This document shows positions 43,912-52,701 of a stretch of DNA of 64,000 nucleotides, in pieces; within the stretch, counting starts at the first letter, position 1, and every line of letters starts with the position of its first letter. This stretch comes from Microbulbifer sp. Q7 (GTDB lineage: Bacteria; Pseudomonadota; Gammaproteobacteria; Pseudomonadales; Cellvibrionaceae), in NCBI RefSeq assembly GCF_001639145.1, contig NZ_LROY01000002.1:1520501-1584500 (forward strand). Direction: 5' to 3'. The notes under the pieces are model-generated. The model did not search any database, was not told where the DNA came from, and worked only from the letters and a program-made list of their open reading frames with translations. Position numbers and translations under genes: made by a program.

Positions 43912-45972
43912 TCAGGCCGGCTTGCGGGGCTGGGCGGACAATCGCATCGGCCAGAAGCCGCGCACCAGTCGCCGCAGTTGTTTCTCGGCCAGCCCGTCGT
44001 CCGCATACGCCGCACGCTCGTACGCCGCGGTAATCCGCGCCGCCATCGATCCCAGCCGGGGCAACTCCCGCTCGATACGGTTAGCATAATCCCCCGGTGT
44101 TTCACCGGGGATACGCGGCAACCCGGCCCGCGCCATGCGTTGGCAGAAACGCAGATACAGCCGGCTCGCTGCGGGCAGCGCCGGCCCCCGGCTGGACAAT
44201 TTCAGCCAAACCAGCAACAGCAGTAGTGCACCCAGCACAGGGATGCCGATAAACATTGCCATGCGCAGTGGCGAGATCTCGCCCATCAGGCGCTGCAGAA
44301 TGCCTTGCTGGCGCTTGCTGTCAAAGCTGACTACCGTCTGGTACCAGCGGTAATTCACCATGTCCCACTGCAGCCGAAGGCGTGAAACAAACGCGATTTT
44401 GTGCAATGGCAGAAAGGCGTCCTGCATAAATTCTTCCGCTGCAGCACTCTGCAGGCCATCGCGGATACGTTCCGGTGCCACCGACGCGGTGGGGTCTACC
44501 CGCACCCAGCCGCGCTCCGGCAGCCAGATTTCCGCCCAGGCGTGGGCATCGTACTGGCGCACCAGCAGGTACTCCTGCTGTTCCACCCATTCCCCACCCT
44601 GATAGCCAGCCACTACCCGCGCGGGCACCCCGGCAGCGCGCATGGTAAAGACGTAGCTGCTGGCAAAATGCTCGCAGAAACCCTGACGGGTGGAAAACAG
44701 AAATTCATCCACTGTGTCCTGGCCCAGCGGGGGCGGCTTCAGGGTATAGGTGAAGCTCCGGTTGTACAGTGACAACAGCGCCTGGGAGATCGCCGCGCCA
44801 TCCAGCCCCTCTTCAAACCGGGCCCGCGCCCAGGCGCGCGCCCGCGGGTTTCCGGATGCGGGCAACTGCAGGTGGCGGCGCTGCTCCGAGGCACTCAGGC
44901 GCGCGCCATCGATCACGCTGTCCCGCGGCCAGGAGCGGACTTCATACGCCAACCGGCTCCCCACCGGCGTTCGGTACACCAGGGTGTCGTCACCGGTTTC
45001 CCGCACCCCGCGGGTCTCCGAGTCAGGACGGGCGAGCGCAAACAGCCATGGATTGTGGCTGGCCTCCTGGATCACCTGATAGCGATAGCGCGGGCCGACC
45101 GCCGGCAGCGCGCGTCCGGCGCTGTCCCCATGACCATCATCGCCAAAGGGACGCTGGTTGCTGCGGCCGCGGCCCCAGCGCGGATAGCCATCCGCCGCCC
45201 CCGGCTCGCTCCAGCGGCGACCATCAAAGTGCGTGTAAACCAACCCCCGCCAGTAGCGTTGCTCTGGCGGTGGCACTGCCCCATTGAAGGAGATCCGCAG
45301 GGCCGGCTTGTCTGATTTGGACAGTTCGCTGAAATCCCCCGGGCTCATCGAGTCGCTGATCCCGGTAGACGCGGCCTTGGTATTTTGCGGTACGGCCCAC
45401 AGGGGCCCCAGACGCGGCATCACCACAAACAGCACCAGCATGACCGGTATCGCCTGCGCCAGCAGCTTCACCGACAAACCAAGCGCCCTGCCCGGGCGTG
45501 CGCTGCGCCGCCCCAACTGGGCCACCAGTGCCGCGGTAATAATCACCACACACACAATGCCATATATTGCATAGGGGATGGTCTGCTCAAACACGAACAG
45601 GGTAGCGGCGAGAAAGTAGGCCAGCATAAGACTGAGCAGCGCATCCCGCCGGCTCACCAGCTCAATGTTTTTCAGCGTAAAGGACACCGCCAGCAGCGCC
45701 ACCATCGGTTCCAGCGCAAACCAGCGCCGGTACGTAAGCACCAACCCGGCAATCACAACCGCGACGGCCACCAGTTTGACCAGCCGCCCCGGCATCTCCC
45801 GACGACCGCGAAATACCTCGAGACGCCAGTACACCGCCACCGCCCAGGCACCCAGAAGCCAGACGGGAAGGTGAATCGAGTGTGGCAGCAATACCGCCAG
45901 CTGGGCGGCAAAAATCCACAGCAGGCTCTCCCGCGGCAGCAGTGCCTGAAGCTGGCTGGTGGATGCGCTCAC
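43912..45972 (-). CDS. TgpA-like DUF3488/transglutaminase membrane protein
   Basis: 686 residues from GTG 45972, overlapping the DUF58 stop (GTGA). N-terminal half with about six membrane helices (DUF3488), then a periplasmic transglutaminase-like domain with Cys in RQGFCEHFASSYVF, His in YDAHAWAEIWLP and Asp in WVRVDPTASV, then one more helix (about 570-592) and a C-terminal DUF4129-like cytoplasmic tail (GETPGDYANRIERELP). The P. aeruginosa counterpart TgpA is reported as important for viability. It would act on periplasmic proteins or peptidoglycan-linked peptides; the substrate is unknown. Confidence 0.92.
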   Translation of the reverse strand: MSASTSQLQALLPRESLLWIFAAQLAVLLPHSIHLPVWLLGAWAVAVYWRLEVFRGRREMPGRLVKLVAVAVVIAGLVLTYRRWFALEPMVALLAVSFTLKNIELVSRRDALLSLMLAYFLAATLFVFEQTIPYAIYGIVCVVIITAALVAQLGRRSARPGRALGLSVKLLAQAIPVMLVLFVVMPRLGPLWAVPQNTKAASTGISDSMSPGDFSELSKSDKPALRISFNGAVPPPEQRYWRGLVYTHFDGRRWSEPGAADGYPRWGRGRSNQRPFGDDGHGDSAGRALPAVGPRYRYQVIQEASHNPWLFALARPDSETRGVRETGDDTLVYRTPVGSRLAYEVRSWPRDSVIDGARLSASEQRRHLQLPASGNPRARAWARARFEEGLDGAAISQALLSLYNRSFTYTLKPPPLGQDTVDEFLFSTRQGFCEHFASSYVFTMRAAGVPARVVAGYQGGEWVEQQEYLLVRQYDAHAWAEIWLPERGWVRVDPTASVAPERIRDGLQSAAAEEFMQDAFLPLHKIAFVSRLRLQWDMVNYRWYQTVVSFDSKRQQGILQRLMGEISPLRMAMFIGIPVLGALLLLLVWLKLSSRGPALPAASRLYLRFCQRMARAGLPRIPGETPGDYANRIERELPRLGSMAARITAAYERAAYADDGLAEKQLRRLVRGFWPMRLSAQPRKPA

Positions 45973-47003
45973 TGGCTCACTCCCTGCACTGGAAACAGTG
46001 CCAGCATGCTCAGTACCTTGTGCTTATGCCCTGCACCCAGCCCCGGATCAATGGTGTGTCCGGGCAGCCTGAGGCCATAGGGCACCTGTGCCCGCTCGGC
46101 GTCGAGCACCCAGGCGCAGAGATTGCTGAGCCGGGCCTCCACATCGCGCCCACCCAGCAGGTCCCAGTCGAGCCACAGCCGGGCATCACTACCCGAGGCA
46201 TACTCCTTGCTGTAAAGATCCCGACCGCCGGCATACTGCTTCCACGCCACATGGCGCAGGGAATCACCAGGCTGGTAGGTTTTCAGACCGGCAAAATCAT
46301 CACCACCGGCGGTCAGTGTTTTCTGCTGATCCCCTTCTCCCACACTGGCGCCGAAAGGCAGCGGACCTGCAGGCTTGGGTTGGGGGTACACCAGAAATTC
46401 CACATCCAGGTCTACCCAGCTCCAGCAGCGAAACAGCCCCAGGGGAAAGCGGCTCTGTACGTGTATACGCGGCGCCTTGACGCGCCCCCGCTGCAACAGC
46501 GGGAGGTCCAGGCAGATTTCCTGCGCGTCAGTATCGAGCACGTCCACCTCAACGCCCTCTTCCGGCGGCCAAGCAAGCTGTACACGTTCGTGATATCGCT
46601 TGCCGGTTTTACTCAGATCAATTTTCGCCTGGCCATAGTCACCGGCATAGGCCGGTTGCGTATCACGCAGTTGCAGTTTCAGGCCCGACAGGTTGGCAAT
46701 AGTGTGCACTGGCAGGATCACCAGCAGCCCGACCAGCAGGAAGGCAAGTGCCAGCACCAGATTGTTCTCGTAATTGGTGCCCAGCAGCCATAACAGGAAA
46801 ATCACCAGCAGCAGCCCCATGCCTGCACCACTGGGCAGGATAAACAGCGTGCGGTGATCGAGGGTGAGGGATTGCGCCGGCGGCAAGCGCCGGTTGAGCC
46901 ATCGCAACCAGGGCGCGCGCAGCAACGGCTTTGCGCCTGCCGCGCCCGCCTGCTGCCGCGTCTGGGCGGATGATGGATTGCTGTGGATGGATTTTACCGA
47001 CAC
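45969..47003 (-). CDS. DUF58 membrane protein of the MoxR cluster
   Basis: About 344 residues from GTG 47003, which has GAGG 6 bases upstream; a TTG at 47021 overlapping the moxR stop is possible. Two membrane helices (about 55-100) precede a cytoplasmic domain with the DUF58 motif DDFAGLKTYQPGDSLRHVAW. DUF58 proteins are membrane partners of MoxR ATPases. Middle gene of MoxR-DUF58-TgpA. Confidence 0.9.
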   Translation of the reverse strand: MSVKSIHSNPSSAQTRQQAGAAGAKPLLRAPWLRWLNRRLPPAQSLTLDHRTLFILPSGAGMGLLLVIFLLWLLGTNYENNLVLALAFLLVGLLVILPVHTIANLSGLKLQLRDTQPAYAGDYGQAKIDLSKTGKRYHERVQLAWPPEEGVEVDVLDTDAQEICLDLPLLQRGRVKAPRIHVQSRFPLGLFRCWSWVDLDVEFLVYPQPKPAGPLPFGASVGEGDQQKTLTAGGDDFAGLKTYQPGDSLRHVAWKQYAGGRDLYSKEYASGSDARLWLDWDLLGGRDVEARLSNLCAWVLDAERAQVPYGLRLPGHTIDPGLGAGHKHKVLSMLALFPVQGVSQ

Positions 47004-47010
47004 GTCAGCC

Positions 47011-47964
47011 TCAGGCGGCAATGATGTCCACCTGGTGCATCATGCGCTCCACCAGCTGAGTGCCATCGGTTCCGTCACTCTGCAACCGGTGGCCGGCAAC
47101 CGACGGCAGTACCGCCTGCAGGTCTTCCGGCAGCACGTGGCTGCGGTTGTGGATCAGCGCCCAGGCACGGGCGGCGTGCAGCAAGGCCAGCGCACCGCGC
47201 GGTGACAGGCCGACACCACACTCGGGACTCTGGCGGGTGTGCAGCACCAGGCGCTCCAAATAGTCGAGCAGCGACTCGGAAGCCTTGACCTGCCCCACCA
47301 GTGACTGCAGCTTGCGCAGCCCCTCACCGCTGATACGGGGCTTGAGCTGCGCCAACTGCGCACGGGGGTCGACGCCCTGAAACAGCGCCCGCTCGGCTTC
47401 GCGGGTGGGATAACCGAGGCTGATACGCATGAGAAAGCGGTCGAGCTGGGATTCCGGCAACACAAAGGTGCCGGATTGCTGCAGCGGGTTCTGGGTGGCG
47501 ATCACAAAAAACGGCTCAGGCAGTGGGCGGGTTTCGCCATCAATACTGACCTGACGCTCCTCCATCGCCTCCAGCAACGCGCTCTGGGTTTTGGGGGAAC
47601 TGCGATTGATTTCATCGGCGAGCAGCAGCTGGCTGAAGACGGGCCCTTCATGGAAACGGAACTGGCCGGAGTCGCGCTCGAAGATGCTCACCCCGAGGAT
47701 GTCCGCGGGCAGCATATCGCTGGTGAACTGAACACGCTTGTAGCTGAGTCCGAGCACCTGCGCCAGGGCATGGGCCAGGGTGGTTTTACCCATACCCGGC
47801 AGATCTTCGATCAACAGATGACCACGCGCCAACAGACACGCCAGCGCTAGTTTTACCTGATGCTCTTTACCCAACAGGACTTTGCCGATATCGGCAACAA
47901 TGGCGGAGATGATTTTTTGCACGGCAAATCCATTACTGCTCGTTTTTTCTTCACTAGCTATCAA
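47011..47964 (-). CDS. MoxR-family AAA ATPase
   Basis: 317 residues from TTG 47964 (a GTG 14 codons in is an alternative). Walker A in LLIEDLPGMGKTTLAHAL, Walker B in LLADEINRSSPKTQ, sensor 1 in FFVIATQNPLQ and sensor 2 region in LSPRGALALLHAARAW. MoxR ATPases act as chaperones or assembly factors for metal-containing or membrane complexes together with the adjacent DUF58 and transglutaminase proteins. Confidence 0.94.
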   Translation of the reverse strand: MIASEEKTSSNGFAVQKIISAIVADIGKVLLGKEHQVKLALACLLARGHLLIEDLPGMGKTTLAHALAQVLGLSYKRVQFTSDMLPADILGVSIFERDSGQFRFHEGPVFSQLLLADEINRSSPKTQSALLEAMEERQVSIDGETRPLPEPFFVIATQNPLQQSGTFVLPESQLDRFLMRISLGYPTREAERALFQGVDPRAQLAQLKPRISGEGLRKLQSLVGQVKASESLLDYLERLVLHTRQSPECGVGLSPRGALALLHAARAWALIHNRSHVLPEDLQAVLPSVAGHRLQSDGTDGTQLVERMMHQVDIIAA

Positions 47965-48026
47965 TGATAGGCCCCGCCTCAGGCTGGGCCATACATCATG
48001 TCACATTCCGCGCCATTGTGACGGTT

Positions 48027-49211
48027 TTATGGGAGTGCAGACAAGCCTCGCGCCAGATCTGCTTTCAGGTCCTCCACGTGTTCCAACCCAACCGAAATCC
48101 GAATCAGGTTCTCGGTAATCCCCGCCTTGTGCTTGTCTTCCTCACTCAGGCGGCCGTGGGTGGTGGTCGCGGGATGCACAATGGTGCTTTTTGCGTCACC
48201 CAGATTGGCGGTCACCGAAAAGATATTGCACGCGTCGATCACCTTCCAGGCGGCCTCGCGCCCACCGGCCACGGTGAAGCTGAACACCGCACCAAAGCCA
48301 CTTTGCTGCGCGGCGGCAAGCTGGTGGTTGGGGTGGCTGGGCAGGCCTACATAGTTGACCTTCTCCACCTGTGGCTGCTCCTTGAGCCACCAGGCAATAT
48401 CCAGGGCGCTGGTACAGTGCGCGCGCATGCGCAGGTTGAGCGTTTCCAGTCCCTTGAGGAATACCCAGGCGTTAAACGGACTCATGCTCGGGCCACAGGT
48501 GCGCAGGAAGATGACCACTTCATCCATCACTTCCTTTTTGCCCACCACCACGCCGCCGACACAGCGCCCCTGGCCATCGAGAAACTTGGTGGCCGAGTGC
48601 ACCACGATATCCGCACCGAGTTCCAGTGGGCGTTGCAGGGCCGGCGTACAGAAACAATTGTCGACCACCAGCTGCGCGCCCGCGCTGTGGGCAAGATCGG
48701 CCATGGCGCGGATGTCCGCCACTTCGCACAGGGGGTTGGACGGTGTTTCCATAAACAGCAGTTTGGTATCGCCGTCCATCGCGTCTTTCCAGGCCTGGAA
48801 GTCCGTCAGCTCGACGAACGCAACCTTGACCCCGAACTTGACCATGTAACGGGTAAACAGCGCGGTGGTGGTACCAAACACACTGCGCGAGCAGACGACC
48901 TTGTCGCCGCTCTGCAGCATCGTCATGCACAGGCTGAGAATCGCAGCCATACCGCTGGACGTAGCGACGGCCGCCTCGCCTCCTTCCATCGCGGCGATGC
49001 GCTCTTCGAACATACGCACGGTGGGATTGGTGTAACGGGAGTAGACATTCCCGGGGGATTCCCCGGAAAAGCGCGCTGCGGCCTCGGCCGCTGAGGGAAA
49101 AACGTAACTGGACGTGGTGTAGATAGGCTCGGCGTGCTCGCCTTCCGCCGACCGGCTCTGGCCTGCCCTTACCGCCAGTGTTTCCAGTGCGTAGCCGTCG
49201 TCTTCAAACAT
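48027..49211 (-). CDS. metZ: O-succinylhomoserine sulfhydrylase
   Basis: 394 residues of the Cys/Met-metabolism PLP family. PLP lysine in VHSATKFLDGQGR, phosphate-binding SSGMAAILSLC, VDNCFCTPALQRPLELG, and SRYTNPTVRMFEERIAAMEG. Length and the HSATKFLDGQGRC context match MetZ of Pseudomonas, which forms homocysteine directly from O-succinylhomoserine and sulfide. Position next to purF is also as in Pseudomonas. The start ATG has a weak ribosome-binding site. Confidence 0.95.
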   Translation of the reverse strand: MFEDDGYALETLAVRAGQSRSAEGEHAEPIYTTSSYVFPSAAEAAARFSGESPGNVYSRYTNPTVRMFEERIAAMEGGEAAVATSSGMAAILSLCMTMLQSGDKVVCSRSVFGTTTALFTRYMVKFGVKVAFVELTDFQAWKDAMDGDTKLLFMETPSNPLCEVADIRAMADLAHSAGAQLVVDNCFCTPALQRPLELGADIVVHSATKFLDGQGRCVGGVVVGKKEVMDEVVIFLRTCGPSMSPFNAWVFLKGLETLNLRMRAHCTSALDIAWWLKEQPQVEKVNYVGLPSHPNHQLAAAQQSGFGAVFSFTVAGGREAAWKVIDACNIFSVTANLGDAKSTIVHPATTTHGRLSEEDKHKAGITENLIRISVGLEHVEDLKADLARGLSALP

Positions 49212-49338
49212 GGAGTAACCGTCCCGGGTTAGAAATAGTTGAGCCGGTAATCTTAACCTAAGAAGGCGGTTTTGACAGACCGAAAGCTCCTAGGCACGAA
49301 TCATGAAGCTTCGTAAATAGCTCGGTGGCGGCACCGCT

Positions 49339-49446
49339 ACCGATAGCAGTTTGCGGGACACGAGCTAGGCGCCCCCCGATAACCCATCCCTGGGGGCTCG
49401 GACGCGGCCGTCCAGGCCGCGTACGGTCCCGCAAACTGCTATCGGT
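49339..49446. repeat. Palindromic structured element 2
   Basis: Perfect 21-bp arms (49339-49359 and 49426-49446) around a 66-base interior. Inner hairpins: CCCA-TCCC-TGGG (49383-49394) and ACGCGGCC-GTCCA-GGCCGCGT (49402-49422). The inner arm end (CAGTTTGCGGGACACG) resembles element 1 read on the minus strand (CAGCTTTGTGAGACACG), and the CCCATCCxTGGGGGCTC hairpin is shared with it. Confidence 0.85.
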
Positions 49447-49555
49447 ATCGGCACCTTCATATTTAGCATCAAGACTTCGCTCCACCAACGAGTAGATGAA
49501 GAGAATAAAACTGATTACTTTGAAAGCTACGAAGCGCAGAGTTTAAAGCGAAGGG

Positions 49556-49675
49556 GGAGCGGCGGGGATCCTTTTTCAGAAGCGTCGGCGACAAGGACGT
49601 CGCCGACGCAGCCTACAGGGATGTATTCATGGGGGGGCGCCTAGCTCGGCTCTAAAAATGGATCCCCGGCGCTCC
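49556..49675. repeat. Palindromic structured element 3
   Basis: Arms 49556-49580 and 49651-49675 are inverted repeats with three mismatches over 25 bases, including an inner GGATCC pair. The interior contains an 11-bp perfect hairpin, GCGTCGGCGAC (49582-49592) with GTCGCCGACGC (49599-49609), and the block GGGGGGCGCCTAGCTCG (49632-49648), which is the exact reverse complement of 49361-49377 in element 2. It lies in opposite orientation to element 2. Confidence 0.83.
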
Positions 49676-49691
49676 GCCGCCCAGACAGACA

Positions 49692-49727
49692 CTACGTAGC
49701 TAAGAACAAGATGGTGCTACGTAGCTA
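49692..49727. repeat. 11-bp direct repeat pair CTACGTAGCTA
   Basis: Exact copies at 49692-49702 and 49717-49727, 25 bases apart start to start, each with a palindromic CTACGTAG core. Between element 3 and the purF terminator. Confidence 0.75.
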
Positions 49728-49758
49728 GATTGGTAGCGGCGCTTTCGCATTGGACCAC

Positions 49759-49786
49759 AAAAAATGGCCCACCATCGGGCGGGCCA
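49759..49786 (-). terminator. Rho-independent terminator of purF
   Basis: TGGCCCACC (49765-49773), loop ATCG, GGCGGGCCA (49778-49786): a 9-bp stem with one G-U pair. On the minus strand a T-run follows (plus-strand A-run 49759-49764). 30 bases beyond the purF stop. Confidence 0.88.
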
Positions 49787-49815
49787 CTTATAGGGGCAGA
49801 AGTCAGGAAAGAAAG

Positions 49816-51300
49816 TTACAGAGAGCTATCGTTGCCCTTGCCTTTCGCATTGTCATTGCGCGCTGCGTGCAGGCTGTCCAGGTATTCCTGAGTCACATCA
49901 CCGGTGATGTACTTGCCATCAAATACCGCACAATCAAACTCCTTGATCGCGCTGTTACCGTCGGCGGAGGAAACGATCAGTTCATCGAGATCCTGATAGA
50001 TCAGCCAGTCTGCACCGATCTCCTCACACACCTCTTCGGTAGTGCGGTTATGAGCAACCAGCTCAGTGGCCGAAGGCATATCAATACCGTACACATTCGG
50101 GTACTTCACCGCCGGCGCAGCAGAAGCGAAATACACCTTGTTGGCACCAGCCTCACGGGCCATCTGGATAATTTGCTTGCACGTAGTACCGCGCACAATC
50201 GAGTCATCCACCAGCAGCACATTCTTGCCGCGGAATTCCAGCTCAATCGGGTTCAGCTTCTGACGCACCGACTTCTTGCGCTGCTTCTGCCCAGGCATGA
50301 TGAAGGTACGGCCGATATAGCGGTTCTTCACCATACCTTCACGGAACTTCACCCCCAGACGGTGCGCCACCATCTGGCCCGCAGAACGGGAAGAATCGGG
50401 GATCGGAATGACCACGTCGATATCGTGGTCCGGGCGCTCGCGCAGAATTTTTTCCGCGAGGTGCTCGCCCTGGCGCAGACGCGCCTTGTGCACCGAAACA
50501 CCGTCCATGATGGAATCCGGACGGGCAAAATACACATGCTCGAAAATACACGGGCGCAGTTGCGGGTCTTCCGCGCACTGCTCGGAGTGCACGGTACCGT
50601 CCAGCTCGATATAAATGCATTCCCCCGGCGCCACGTCACGGACCAGGGTGTAACCCAGAACGTCCAGCGCAACGGACTCGGAAGCCACCATATATTCCGT
50701 GCCCTTGTCGGTCTCACGCTTGCCGTACACCAGCGGGCGGATGCCGTTGGGGTCGCGGAAGGCAACCACGCCGTAACCGACGATCATTGCCACACAGGCG
50801 TAACCGCCGCGCACCCGTTTATGTACAGCGCGCATCGCGGTGAAAATGTCTTCGGCCTTGGGCTGCAGCTTGTGCTGCTTGTGCAGCTCGTGGGCAAACA
50901 CATTCAACAGAACTTCGGAATCGGAGTCGGTGTTGATGTGGCGCAGGTCCTGCTGGAAGATGGCTTCCTTCACGTCATCGACATTGGTGAGGTTGCCATT
51001 GTGGGCCATGGCAATGCCGTAAGGGGAGTTTACATAGAAGGGCTGGGCCAGTGCCGGGCCGGAGCTGCCGGCGGTGGGGTAGCGCACATGGCCGATACCG
51101 AAATTACCCGTAAGACGCTGCATATGGCGCGCGCGAAACACGTCGCGCACCAGGCCATTGGCCTTTTGCTGATTCAGGCGGTCACCATCACAGGTGACGA
51201 TACCCGCGGCGTCCTGGCCCCGGTGCTGTAACAGGGTAAGCGCATCATACAACTGCAGATTGACGTCACTTTTGCCGACGATTCCAACGATGCCACACAT
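49816..51300 (-). CDS. purF: Amidophosphoribosyltransferase
   Basis: 494 residues. N-terminal Ntn glutaminase beginning [13 protein letters not shown], whose Cys becomes the catalytic N-terminus; [12 protein letters not shown] binds glutamine. The C-terminal phosphoribosyltransferase domain has [18 protein letters not shown], the PRPP loop. It makes phosphoribosylamine, the first committed step of purine synthesis. It follows cvpA with 68 bases between, the classic cvpA-purF order. Confidence 0.98.
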   Translation of the reverse strand: MCGIVGIVGKSDVNLQLYDALTLLQHRGQDAAGIVTCDGDRLNQQKANGLVRDVFRARHMQRLTGNFGIGHVRYPTAGSSGPALAQPFYVNSPYGIAMAHNGNLTNVDDVKEAIFQQDLRHINTDSDSEVLLNVFAHELHKQHKLQPKAEDIFTAMRAVHKRVRGGYACVAMIVGYGVVAFRDPNGIRPLVYGKRETDKGTEYMVASESVALDVLGYTLVRDVAPGECIYIELDGTVHSEQCAEDPQLRPCIFEHVYFARPDSIMDGVSVHKARLRQGEHLAEKILRERPDHDIDVVIPIPDSSRSAGQMVAHRLGVKFREGMVKNRYIGRTFIMPGQKQRKKSVRQKLNPIELEFRGKNVLLVDDSIVRGTTCKQIIQMAREAGANKVYFASAAPAVKYPNVYGIDMPSATELVAHNRTTEEVCEEIGADWLIYQDLDELIVSSADGNSAIKEFDCAVFDGKYITGDVTQEYLDSLHAARNDNAKGKGNDSSL

Positions 51301-51368
51301 ACTTCAGATAACCCCAGTCATTTCGAAATGGTCATGGTGACCCTGCGCCGCGTCCCGCTGCCCAGCGA

Positions 51369-51866
51369 TCAGTCAAGTTGCCCTGCGAAGAAATCCTTGA
51401 TCGCGCCAGCCGCTTCGCGCGCACGATCTTCAAACTCGAGAAAATGCGGTATCAACGCCGATTCCTGCCACCAGCCATCCTCATTCACCGGCGCCAGCGC
51501 CGGGGCGAAGATCAGCAGCGCCATCACGATGATGCCGCCGCGGAACAATCCAAACACCATTCCCAATACCCGGTCCGTACCGGAAAGGCCTGTGGCCTCC
51601 ACGAACGCAGACAGGGTCATGTTCAGGCCGGCTCCCGCCAGCAGGGTAAAGATGAACAGGATGGAAAAGGCGGCTATGGCCTGCAGTGAAGGCGTATCGA
51701 CGAGGTTGGAGAGCAGTGGTGCCAGCTGATCGCGAAACATCATCGCCACAACGAATGCCGCCACCCAGGTGAGTAGCGACAGGACTTCGCGCACGAAGCC
51801 TCGGCTCAAGCCGATCAGCGTGGAGATGGCGACGATTGCCAGAATGGTCCAGTCAGCCCAGTTCAT
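51369..51866 (-). CDS. cvpA: CvpA-family inner-membrane protein
   Basis: 165 residues, four membrane helices. N-terminal WADWTILAIVAISTLIGLSRGFVREVLSLL is the family's conserved start and GTDRVLGMVFGLFRGG its second landmark. CvpA is needed for colicin V production in E. coli and more generally for envelope integrity. Directly upstream of purF as in most gammaproteobacteria. Confidence 0.95.
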   Translation of the reverse strand: MNWADWTILAIVAISTLIGLSRGFVREVLSLLTWVAAFVVAMMFRDQLAPLLSNLVDTPSLQAIAAFSILFIFTLLAGAGLNMTLSAFVEATGLSGTDRVLGMVFGLFRGGIIVMALLIFAPALAPVNEDGWWQESALIPHFLEFEDRAREAAGAIKDFFAGQLD

Positions 51867-51996
51867 TCAACCCTACCTGCTACGCGGCGGCTGCCGCGAA
51901 GAGCGCGCATTCTAACTTACCGACCGGAGCCCGTGAAGCAGTTCGCCCAATCCCATGCAAAGCAGGAATACTAAGGTGGGCACGAACCCAGTGGTA

Positions 51997-52701
51997 TCAG
52001 GCACGGTAGCGCAGAATCAGAGTCTCGGCCTTCAGCAGCTTATCCAGCTTCTGCTTGTCTGACTGAGCGTCCACACGGCTCAACTTGGGACCGACAAACA
52101 CCCGCACCAGGCGGCCCTTGGATGTATCGACGGCCCGGGTGTAAGCGCGAAAGCCCGCATCCATGAGCCTGGCGCGCATGCGCTCGGCACTGGCGGGCTC
52201 CCGATAAGCCCCAACCTGAATCACCCAGCCCTCGGGCAGGCCCTTGTCATCCAGCTGGGTTTCTTCCGCGGGCAATTGAACAGATGGGGCGGGTTCGACG
52301 GCGGGTTCCGCCTTGGGCTGCGGCTTGGCGGCTGCCACTGAGGGCGACGGCGTCGCCTGATCAGCTGCCGATGCAAGCGTTTCCGGCACGGGCGCTGGTG
52401 CCGCCTGCTCCACGAACTCCGGCTGGAACACCTCGTCGACCGGCGGAGCGGGCTCGATATCCTCCACCGGGCTGGGTTCGGCAATCGCGATGGGCTTGAT
52501 ATCCGGTGCCTGAGGAATCTGACTAGTCACGTCGATATAGCGTGCGCCCTCCCGATCAAACAGGCTCGGCAGGAATATCACCGCCAGCGCGGCCAACACC
52601 AGCGCACCGACAATACGCTGCTTGACCCCGTCGTTCAGCCGGCGGGAAGCGCGTGGGTTTTTCGAGGCGTAAGCGTCAGTATCACTGTCCCGGCTGGCCA
52701 T
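51997..52701 (-). CDS. dedD: SPOR-domain cell-division protein, DedD-like
   Basis: 234 residues from ATG 52701. One membrane helix (IVGALVLAALAVIFLPSLF, about residues 29-47), a long Pro/Ala/Glu-rich periplasmic linker (about 60-150), and a C-terminal SPOR domain (EGWVIQVGAYREPASAERMRARL to about 234) that binds denuded septal peptidoglycan. Its start lies within the 3' end of folC by 20 bases, so the two are coupled. Order folC-dedD-cvpA-purF is conserved. Confidence 0.92.
   Translation of the reverse strand: MASRDSDTDAYASKNPRASRRLNDGVKQRIVGALVLAALAVIFLPSLFDREGARYIDVTSQIPQAPDIKPIAIAEPSPVEDIEPAPPVDEVFQPEFVEQAAPAPVPETLASAADQATPSPSVAAAKPQPKAEPAVEPAPSVQLPAEETQLDDKGLPEGWVIQVGAYREPASAERMRARLMDAGFRAYTRAVDTSKGRLVRVFVGPKLSRVDAQSDKQKLDKLLKAETLILRYRA

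Larger units (their letters stand above)
49212..49815. other. Long metZ-purF intergenic region with repeat elements
   Basis: About 600 bases without a gene between two genes that are usually close together. It holds two palindromic elements, an 11-bp direct repeat pair and the purF terminator. The remaining bases (49212-49338 and 49447-49555) show nothing recognisable apart from the presumed metZ promoter. Confidence 0.75.
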
